In this document: piece after piece, positions 38,153 to 50,100 of the stretch
Layout: each line of letters begins with the position of its first letter
Position numbering within the stretch: position 1 is the stretch's first letter
Origin: Argopecten irradians
Lineage: Eukaryota > Mollusca > Bivalvia > Pectinida > Pectinidae
Length of the DNA stretch: 64,000 nucleotides
Direction of reading: 5' to 3'
Assembly (NCBI RefSeq): GCF_041381155.1
Contig: NC_091137.1
Span: forward strand, 25,403,351 to 25,467,350
The notes under the pieces: generated by a model
Database searches by the model: none
Seen by the model: only the letters and a program-made list of their open reading frames with translations
What the model was told of the DNA's origin: nothing
Translations under genes and position numbers: made by a program

Positions 38153-41100
38153 GTAGGTGTTATTTTTGTTTAATGTTGCCTATTCCAAATCCCCATTTGT
38201 ATCAATAATCTCACATTGATACAACTTTAATATGATATCCCAGAAATATAGTATTGCCTAATGTCATATCATGCTAGTTCCAAATATATGCAAACAACGT
38301 TAATTTGCAAATATTAATTATTTCTTATGCATTGAAGATCTACCTGAGGTCGTTTTAACTTACATTACACGTGTGTATCGCTGAAGAGACTATCTTGTCT
38401 TACCTGAAATCATATCTAATGACAAAATTTGTTATTACATATGCTCACCTACGGCCTGACACTTATCATATATGGTACAAATACAGAGAAAATAGACACA
38501 TTGAAGTGGGCACTGTAGGCCCATTAATGCCCGACAGAACGTTGACCTATATAACAATTAATTAGAGAGTGGTGGTGTTATTAATATGACTATACACTAA
38601 CCACTAGGCATTACATTATAAATATGCCAAAACAAATTAAGAATGCATGGAATGTTTTACAACAATGCATATTCAAAATGCTCATTATTCAATAATATAT
38701 TTGCTAACGCACCTAAGGCAGGATGGATATCAGAAAAAATATGTTTAGAAAAATTCTGTATGATGCATGAAAAGGAAACATATATGGCTACATGAAAACA
38801 GTCTTGTTTTTGGCAGCAATAAGAGCAACGATGAACAACATGTCAATGCTTTGGGATAGTTCTGCGTTTGTCCAATTTTGTGAAAATATATGCTGATGTT
38901 CCAATTAATAAGAGATGCATTACATATGATATCTCTTACCTACATATTTAGTACCATTGGTATATCCTTTGCGATATATTCATGTGAGTGTATTACATGT
39001 GTTCCATGCAATATAAATTAATGATACGAAAACTGGTTTAAATAACAGGATGAAAACAGTAAAATTTATTTTAAAATATATGAACATCTGGTTTTTGTTT
39101 CCTGGGAACTGACTTTATTTCCAAACAAGCGTTTATTTTGTTTTTCAAAATTACGATGTGACTGCATAAAAGCTATTAAAGAATTGAAAAAAAATAAAAC
39201 ATAAAATTTAGGTATGAGATACCTTGTACCTAGTAGAACATTATTATCCTTCATCCTTGGGTATGAAAGAGTGTTAACAATATTTTTTCGATCTAGACTT
39301 ATAACGAGACAGTACCTTCGTGTTACATTCAGTTCAGACTTTTCAATCCTCTCCTAAGACGAGGTATTTTTCTATAACAAGTACCTACAAGTCGTACCGA
39401 TTTTAATTAATATCTATCATAACGAAATATCAAATAAACGTATAGGAATTTTCCTCAATGACACTCTCAGCTACATAAAGATCTGATTATGTCAGAGACG
39501 TACGTGTGTAAGTAGGATACTCGATGCAGGCAAGGTCTACAATTCTATAAACGTAAACGTGATAAATATTGAGTAGATATTTAGAGACAAATATCACGCA
39601 AGTATCATTTAACATACGAATATGTTGAAGATTAAAATCAATGTCAAAACCAGGCAAGCAAGAAAATGTGTAAACAAACATAACGCAAATAGATTGCAAT
39701 CTAAATCTAGGTACATTTGATGAACTGTGAAAAAAGCTAAGATTGAAGAGAGTCACACACGCTACGCTTTACGTAAACTGTTATTGTTATGTTTTAGTTA
39801 AAAAAAAATAATATAAAATCTACCCATCATCGACCTCTATAATAAATTTGGGAATCATAATGATATATCAGATTTTGGTCATTTACAAAGGAACAATATA
39901 GGAATGGGCTTTGAAATTGTAATGAAAAGTTACTGATTCGATATCGTATGCAAGATATAATCCTATAAAATAACTGTTATAATTATGTGTGTGGTATAGA
40001 ACACTAATGTTACAAGCTAATCATGAACAGGTGCATCAACACATGTGATTTAGAACACTAAATTAGAGTTAAAGAATCTTAAAATAAACTGTTATAGGAA
40101 TGACTGAGATTAAAAACACGAAAAACAGAGGGTTGTATAGCTTTGTGTTTAGAACAGTAAACGCCTCAGGCTATAAGGCAATGTTATAAGTTTGTTTGGG
40201 TTATTTTAACTGCTGTAGTGTATTGTACAGCCGCACATACCGGACTGTTTCCCTGGTCTGACCATAGATGAGATTTTACTCGGATAACACGACAATGGTA
40301 CAGTGGAATGTCCATGGGACAGATGGTGAGCGGGAGACACAATAGGAGACAAAAGCCACACGGACAGCCAGTAATAGATTTACCGATACAGTCGCTTAAA
40401 CAGCTTAAAGTTAGCCTTAGTTGTTGACAAATAACACAGGGTGAAAATTGGTCGGGACATGGCTGGAGGGAGGATTTCATTCATCAATATGTCTATCACA
40501 TTGTAGATATATAAGTATACACATACCGTCTTACGATTAAATCACTATGACACTGCCATATTGAGTTTACTTCTGAAGGTTTATTGTTGACAAGCAGCAT
40601 CGTGCTACTTTATTTAATGTACAATTATAACAGCTCTTTACAATGGTTATTTTGTATCTTGGAATGTTAGTTCTCTACACCTATATATCGATATTAATAC
40701 GTCATAAATTTTGATAACAACCTTATTTCATTTTGTAGTGTGGTTTTTTTACTTGAAAAGAGACAACATATTATCTTAATGATGCACTGAAATTACTAAG
40801 CAAGTGTAAAAAGATTAAAGTGATTTGGCAGGATAGGAAAAAATAGGGCCAAGCGTCGCGAAACTCAGTTTCGTCGACAACACCACTACAAATGTTATAA
40901 TAATGGGAAATACTTTCAAGATATAATTTCATAGCTGGTTTTTATTTCCAGCTAAAAAGTATATGCAGATATGGAGAAATAAAAAAAGCGTAGATGTAAA
41001 TTGTAATTAATTGATAATCAAAACCGAGGAAATAATCTGTGAATGTCATTTATCTGATATGATATTGTAAAAACATTATTTAATCTTATTACCGCATATA

Positions 41101-44100
41101 AGTGAGCATTTGTATGGTTTGGTATTGTGAAGATAATTTTATACGATTTATATTGGTGTGCATCATTCGTCCAACAATAGTTTATATTATCACATGTGAT
41201 AATACTTTTGTTAAATTTGTTGCCATGGTATTACCAGATGCCATGTATATGGTATTGTTTTATATATGTAGTATAATATTCATTTGATGTTAAGATATTT
41301 CCATGTACAGGGGTTTACTTAAAGATGCTCCACCGCTGACAAATGGTATTTTTTTCAATATCAAAAACAGGAGCAGAAGATTTAGTATTTTTCTTCAGTT
41401 ACAAAAGTTACTTAGTTTACACTATTACCACCATTGAAAAGTTTGAGCTTCTTATTTTACTTCAAGTTAAAAATATGAAAAATAATTAATTGCATCCCGA
41501 AAAAATTCCGTGGCACTATATTCTATATTGAATGAAGTACTGATTGCACATGCACCACAGGCGAATAAATTATTTTATATTATTTTTTGTGTTAATTATG
41601 CATATTTATACACGATTTTACCACCAATTATTGTTCAAATGATGAATATCATTTATACTCTGTCGGCGGTGGAGCATCTGTAAGCATTCTTATGAAGTCA
41701 TAAAATCGCTAAATAAAGCAATAGATCGTAACCGTGCTCTAGTATTTAAATATTACATTTCGAATACATTAAATGCTAAGTAAATGGCCATATGTGTAAC
41801 TACAACATGTACATGCAATAAACACTGAATACAGCAGAGCAGTCGTTATATATATATATAGCCGTTCCAGTACGTGATCAAACTGTCAAAGTAACCCCCA
41901 TACTTTATCGAGTGTACATCTTGTGAATTTGTAAACTAAATCAGTGTCTTGTCCCACACACGGGAGTCTTGGCTCTGGTATGAGTAGACATACATTAGGA
42001 AAGCGACAGTGGGTTTTATACAGATCATAGTCTCCAGTTATTTCCGGAGGCGTGAATATATTTAAAACCGTTTTATTTAAATGTAAATATTTACAAATTG
42101 TATATTCTGGATAATGCAGGCTATTAGGCTTGATGTGGTATGAGTAGACATACATTAGGAAAGCGACAGTTGGTAATATAATATTTAAGGGTGATCGGGT
42201 GGTGTAGTGGTTTTGCCACTCGCCTTTCACCTAGCCGGCCGGGGTTCGATTCCCGGCACGGACGTGAAAAGGTTAGGGGTCACCTGCCCGATCACGTGGG
42301 TTTTCTCCGGGCGCTCCGGTTTCCTCCCACTCTAAGACCCTTCGCGCGCTTACAACCGGGCCATCGAGAGTGATTTGCATAAGTTGTATAACTTGTTTCG
42401 TAATCGATGTAAATGAAATAAAATTTACTTTTTACTACAAGGCTAGATATGTGTAGTTAGTCTATTGTATAAATAAGCTTATAAGGGGTCCAACCAATTA
42501 TTACTTGCTCGAAAGATTATCTGCTGAAATTACCTATTTCCATTTAAAACCACAGAGTCACGTTTATCGTTGTTGTCCTGTGACACGAAATGTACTACGG
42601 CTGTCAAATTAAAATAATCTTTGAAACAATTTGAATTTAACAGTTACAGCAATTTTTCAAAACAAATTCAAGAGAGAAACATTTGAAATTGCTAATCTTA
42701 TATCTAAAACTAGAGAGTGACTTTACACAAAAGTCACCGAACGCAACGATTACCGACGACATAATAACAAACTTAAAGCCAAACCCATGGTATAACGCTG
42801 TATAAGTAACCATATACTCTGGTATAACCAGACAAATATATTGTATTCAGTATGTTTGGTTGGGCATCGTACCCGTATATCGACATAATAACAAAACTTA
42901 AAGCCAAACTTGAAATACGGTATAACACTGTTAGAGTAACAATTTTATCTGTCACAAATACATTATACCCGGTATCATTCGGTTGAGCATCATACCCAAG
43001 AGTATATCTACAACAAAACTGAATATCAACCTCATTATAACACGCTGTTATCTTAACAACAAAACTGAATGACAACCCCATAACAACACGCTGTTATCTT
43101 AGATGTTACCAGACAAACGACATACACTACACTCATTCAGTTGAGCATCATACCCAAGAGTATATCCTATTGACAAGTGGTCTGATTACTTTCCTGTTAG
43201 CCTCATGTATCGGTATAATGATTTCAACGCTCAATAAACAATTACCAGTATCCATGAGTTTGATATTAAATGGTATCCTATCATATATTTTTGAGCACTT
43301 TACAGTAATTGGTTTTATAACTATCGTGTGATAGCTCAAGTACACGATGTTGTATACACACACAAGTACCTGTACATATTTCAATCTTATATAGACTACA
43401 GTCTAGTTTGGTTTTAAATTTTGACATTTAAGGCGGTCTTCCATAGTCTGTCAATAGAGATGCTATTCTATGTGTGAATTGTGTCTTGTAAAAATCACCA
43501 TCTTCCTGGAACATTCTATAAAAAAGACACAGGATAGTCCTCATGCATTCCATTTTCGTGACAACGAGCGAACCACACTAAAAAGACATATCTTATCTAT
43601 CTTCCTGAAACATTTGGCAGAAAAAGCTAAGGACTCACCCCATGTATTCACATTATGCCGAAAACCAGCAAATCAGATTAAGCTGGAAAATATTTCCCAT
43701 TTTCTTGTAACTTTCGGTATAGTACACCGAACAACTTATTATATTAAATACGATCGTCTATAAAAAATATAAAATGCTTAATTTAGTTGCAGTTTATGAT
43801 ATAGGGAGGGATGGATGATGGCCCCGTATAGTCCTAGGTCGGACTTATTGCCTCTTGATTAACTCCAATTAATTAATCTTTTAAAACAAAGTCAATATAA
43901 CTATATCTTATTATATTTGGTACAAAACACAATTTAACTAATATTGGTCTCTCCTTCAATCCCAAGAAATTCTTACTGCATTACTAATTTTATGTATATC
44001 TTTACGTATTTGGTTTTATACAAAACCTGTAAGACTTTTTAAGTTTCCCTTTTATGTGATGTTTTTACACATATGGAGTGTTACAGAACATTGTGACGAT

Positions 44101-47100
44101 GTTACTACGATGTTACTCCCATGATATTGTATGTTCGTTTAATGACAACTAAGGTGGAATGTGTTTGTAAGCACATTTTACGGTCGGCTGCTTACTCATT
44201 TATTCTGTATTTATATTTAAGTGCACAATTCATTCTTGAGTGAACAATTCAAATAGTTGTAAGACTACGGAGTTCGACATGCCGCGGGTCTATTAAAAAT
44301 ATATCGACAATGGAAATTCTTTGTAAAACTTTAATAACATGTGATGTGTTTAGTAACGTATCCGTAGCTCAGTGACAGTGGACATTTGAGTTTTGTTTTT
44401 TAAATGCTTATTACAAACGTTGAAAAAAAAACGAAAAAAAAAACCAAAAATAAAAAACCAAAAATACTTAATTTAAGAATAAGTTAAAAGATTTGATTCA
44501 CGATTTACACCCATTGTATATTGTAATGAGAATATCACTCTGTGAAGCCATGGTTGCTATATAAAACCTGAAGATGAAGCGCAATGCCTAGCGCACACAT
44601 GTTTTCTGTACACGTTGTACTAAGTCCTATAACGCCTTTCATGTCTCTGTTATGTTGATAGGCGCTAATTGGCTGTTAGACTACGATACCATTTAAATAT
44701 TTTTGACTTCTACTAATGGAAGAAATTAGTGTCCAAGGCATAACAGTTCTTAGCATAATGATATGGTTCATTTTTTTTTTCTTTATTGCACTCAATGTTC
44801 GACTTCCAGTGGTTTTAATTTCAATATCAGCAATTCACGTCTCCATTTGCAATACATTAGATAATTTCCAAATGTTAAAAACCTTTTCCTTGATTTTCAC
44901 CAAAAGCAATACCGATCTGCTCATATCAATTTAAACTTATTTACTACTTCTTGAAATACCCTTAGCTTGCCATTCGAATACAAATTTCATGTTATGACCG
45001 CGATTTCACCTAAAGTGTAATTGATTCGGTCCATATAGCAAATGGACTTCTATCGCATGTGTTGGCCCTAAATGACCTTACTTGTCGATGGACCGTAAAA
45101 CTCAATCAAACAAATCTATCGCAAGTAATGGATATATGGCAAAACACTGTTTAAGTGTTTATTTTGTTCAATAAATATTCTAAACCTCCAATGATGCCTT
45201 TGCGAATTGTAGCGTTCCGGTAACTTACCCGCTTAGGGTTTGTAAACGTGATCGGAGAACCATGGAGAACATTTTTCTGTCACCATTTCATTTGGAATAT
45301 AGCAACATCTGGATTTGACATACATTATACATGTCATCGGCGAAAAATGGAATAATAGAGATGAAATAAAGAAATTAATGTTACCTCATAAACAAGTGAT
45401 TCAGTACTTTAGTACTATATTTAGTGTATAAAAGATCTTTATTTCCAATTATGGTTTTACGTTGAAATAATTGGCTGGTGACCTACTTTGGGTTTGCATC
45501 CAAAACGAAACTGAAATTGTTGAAATGGCAACTTTTTTTGTCGCATTGCATCCTATAGAATTTGTTTAATTTAGGATGTAACAACGTCCTGGATTGACAT
45601 TCGTATCATCAGAGATTCCAATTATGGTATAGTTATCACATATACCAGTTACAACTCAGTACTTAGCTATTGTTTAAATGACACAAATATTACTTTGCAC
45701 CGTTGTCAATTCGTTGTTTTATTTGTGATATACCAACGTCCTGATTTGACATATCTACCAAACACAAGATAATTGAGAAAATGGCGAATCATTAAAGCCT
45801 AACTAGTCCATATGTCGGCGACTTTAGATAATAAGCTAATTGTATAGTAAAGTATACAATTGTCGCATCTCTTAACGACCCAGTATCACATCCAACTATT
45901 TCCGTGGTTATCTAATATACTTCCTTTCATCTCATTAAACCCGTTCATCTCTTTTAATACTGAGTGTCTCAATGATGGCGTCAGACGAATGTGACATAAT
46001 GCCGATCATGTGTTTTGTAGCAAAGAATGATGGTAAAATGTGCGTCAATCCCAATATTCAGTGGCTTTCAGATGATAACGGTACAATTTAGGTCCAAATT
46101 ATAGAACTGTAAACCTGGCTTGAGAACATTATCTAGGCCTACAAATGTTTCATTTACAATTTTGAGTTATGTTTTACCTGGGAATGGTCTTGGCGACACT
46201 TTTAACTAATACGATGGAATTTTGGATTTGCGTATCATAGAGTTATTTCCCTTGCAGGTAGTATCGATTATGACGTCATTACATTGTAATCAATAACTAT
46301 GTCATTTTCTATGAAAAGTATGACGTTACACTGCTTAAAACATGACGTAACAATCAATACCTGTATGTACTACAAGGTAGATAACTATGTGATATTTGCC
46401 ATAGATGTGTCGCATTTAGATTGTTCAACATTGGGCGAACGACCGTACTTGGAAACCCTATTTGTAGGGTACTTTCACGTTGATAATGCTATGGTTAGAC
46501 GATCATGTTGAATGATTTCAGAATGGATGGAGGCAAAATATACGTTTTTGATACATCACATTAACCCTTTTTAATTGCTCTGGGCCCAGTTGTCTAAAAG
46601 TGGATTAGGCTAATCAGAGTTTTACGATAGTTTTCAAAACAAAATAAAATTATTTCTGTCAGTACTAACTTCAGATAGATTTTCCTTAAAGCACTAATCA
46701 TGTGACTAGACTAATCATCTTTTGGAAAACTAGGCTTTGGTGTCAACTAAACTAAACATTTAAACACTATAATAAATCATTTCAATAAAAGTTTTTTTAT
46801 TTCGTATTACAAAAAGCAATGTTCTGTATTTTTTCTTATATAACGTACTTTTACGTATTCCAATCCTCTTAGCATTGGAACGTTAAAACGAACTTAGATA
46901 TTTAGTTTTTTAGACGTGAGATATGTTTTGTTTGTTACAGTGACGGCCGTGACCTTCCTGCTGGTGTTTGATAAGATCTCGTTTATCCGACCGTACCAGA
47001 GAGGGTTTTACTGTGACGATCAGAGCCTGATGTACCCTGTTGTGGAGGAGTCGATAGGGGACGGTACCATTATCGCTATGTCTCTACTGATCTTTCCGGC

Positions 47101-50100
47101 AGCTGTAAGTTACTAGAACCGTATTCGACCCAATAAGCGCCCATGTCTCTATAAGCGCCCCTCCCACTTTTGAGGCCTCAATTTCAACTGCCCGGACATA
47201 TAACTAAAACTTTCAAAACTGTAAAGGTTTGCAATAATTTCGTCTCATTAAGCACCATTTTTTCATTTGTATTAGCCCTGGGCGCTTATTATGTCGAATA
47301 CGCTATCTTGTGAGGGCTAAGTGTCTTTGACTGTCTCCAGCACTTGCACTGTCAGACCGCACATACCTATATATAGTTCAGGTTTATTTTAGAATCTCAG
47401 CATGTGTGCTAATCCTGCTGATTAAAAGACAAACATATTGTTGTTGTTTTTCTACTAAAACATTTTAAAATGCCATTTGTTTTCTTCCTTAACTCAAGCC
47501 TCCTTAATACAGCTTTTATTTCTAATCACTGAGCATGTAGTAGCTTCAAAATATGCTATAGTGTGTAGATTGCATTGGTCGAAAAGGCACCATCGTTTAT
47601 ACCTACAACACTTTTTTCAGTGATAGAAAATCCTTAATTCGACAAGAAAATGGAATAAAATAGCTTATCTATTATCTAATATCAAGTTCGTAAATGTTTC
47701 TTATAAAAATTTCTTTTACATCAATCCCAAAATAATTTACATATACATTCAAGCCTTGTCTTGCCCATTGTTTGTATCTAAGTCTAAGCACCGTACATGT
47801 CTACAATATAAATGTGGTCTTTATGAAAACTTTTTTTTTGACAATTTTTGCAATGACTTTGTATTTTTGAATTCATTCTAGGTGATATTTGTATGTTCTG
47901 GATTTAAATCATTTCAGTTTAGAAATTTATTTCATCCATTCTAGGTAATAATTGTGGAGTTGTTTTACGCGTGTTATAACGGTAGCTGCTCCGACCTGAG
48001 TGGAACTTTATGGGTATATGTTAAAAACCTGTACAGAACTGTCGGTTCGTACCTGTTTGGTGGAACAGGTACCATACTTGTGGTGGAAACACTGAAGCTA
48101 TTCTTCGGGCGTCTGAGACCTAACTTTTTTGCTGTTTGTAATCCTAACTTTACCGCTATCGACTGTACACAAGGATTTATCAGGGATTTCCATTGTAATG
48201 AAACAGACGAAGAAGTTATAGCTGATCTCAGGTAATTTGGTTATCTGGTGTCAGGTGTTATATTTAATGATGAAAATGAAACATTAGCTATGAAACATAT
48301 GAAAATATCCTTTTAGCAAACACTGAAACTTTCTAATCCAACAGAGGAGGAGTTTTGGATCAATTTTTAGAAAGGTTCATCCCATTTTCATATATCTTTC
48401 CAGCTTTGAATAATTGCGTCATCTTTAAATGATACATGTATTCATTTGTTTCAACTGTAAGTGCATTAATCACTATTATGATTGATATGTATATGTAAAA
48501 ATGATTATTACACATGATTTTACTCTATGAACATGTTTTGTACTGAATTTTTTTTTTACAAACCTTAATCAAAATATTTATCAAAACTAATCGTCTGTCA
48601 CTTCTTTGCCCAAAATCAATTTTTGCAACCCTGGATGATAACTCTACTTTCACTTTCAGGAAATCTTTTCCGTCGGGACATTCAGCAGCCGCAGCTTATG
48701 GCATGTTATTTCTGGCGGTAAGTAGCATCGGTATTGTGTCAAGAGAGACAACTCTTGGGCTATTGTAGACAATAATGAAGAAAACGTGCACAAGTAGGAA
48801 AAGCGGCCCATCTAATTTATAGACTATATCATAATAAAACAGCATTTTAACATAAGTATTAGCTTAGGGTAACAGTTTGAGTATCCTTTATATAATGTTT
48901 GAGTCATAACAAAATCTTCAATTAGACAAGAATGGTCTTTATATCAGTTTCATACATTTTACAATATAGAGTTATTCCCCTTTAACAGGTTTGCCCTTAC
49001 GTCCGACATTTTAAGTTGGTTATCATTATTGGAGCTATAAATAACATTAAATACATCAATAAACTATTCATTGTTTAACTGACACGATATGATGACCTTC
49101 ATTCATCATTATCACAATAACGTCCGATCAAGGAAGATATAGGTTTATTTTGATGTGATAGCCTTGGTTTATCTTAGAAAGGTACGTGTACAAACTAAGT
49201 ATCCTTTATTTTGTTATTGTATCCAATATACGTGATGATAACATAAAAGGATTAACTTGAATGTACAAGTATGTTATACTATATAAATATACCACAAAAT
49301 TGTTTGTTTACTCTAAATATATGTTGTCATTTCCAAAGAATAAACATACAGTATGTTCAAGGTTATCCTTATAACTTGATATGTTATTCCACTTTTATTG
49401 ACGGTCTCATTATTGAGAAATTATTACAAATAATTATTTTAAAGTCAAGGAAAGTGCTGGTTATTTTGCTGTATAAATTACAGGCACTGCGTTTTTGTAT
49501 TATCAAAAATAATAACGTAATAAATATGAGATATTGTCACGACAGACATTATTTCATATTATGTGCTTAATAAGTTTTTTATAACATGAGTTATTCAATT
49601 TCACCACTTTTACTTCATATTTCCCAACAAAAAGCATTAGATAATTTAAAGATCTAATAATTCATTCGATTGATAATAATTAAAGAGCACTCTTCTTGGA
49701 AAAAATGGAACGTTTTCTTATGCTAAGATCAATCGTGCAGAAGCCATATTCACCAGCGATTCGCTTTTATTATTTTAAGTTATAAAAATTGTTTGTTTTT
49801 TTATAGAGCGACAAATTAGTCCTCGATGATTTTGATCGAAGAAGTTATAAATTCTTTTGTTTTCTCTTTCCCCTGACAGGTATACCTACAGTTCAGATTA
49901 CTCCTAAAATGGGTTCGTTTATTACGACCTTTACTTCAGACGCTTGTCATCATTCTCGGGGTTTTTATCTGTGCATCACGTCTCCAAGACTACCGTCATC
50001 ATCCCGGTGACGTCATTGGTGGGGCCATTGTCGGAGCATTAGGATGCCTTCTAACGGTGCGTACTCGCATTATCCCAAATACAGAAAGACATTTCACTAG

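Noticed and set aside
40184..40480. 98-codon Cys-rich reverse frame as a secreted Cys-rich peptide
   Set aside because: No signal peptide at its start, irregular Cys spacing, position inside phosphatase intron 1 and no recognised family. Kept only as a remark in the intron entry.
42195..42265. Functional tRNA gene
   Set aside because: The A and B boxes are present, but a proper acceptor stem and anticodon arm cannot be formed, and the SINE body follows directly.
42191..42373. 60-codon forward frame through the tRNA-like element
   Set aside because: It runs through the SINE head and central domain, which are RNA-polymerase III derived sequence.
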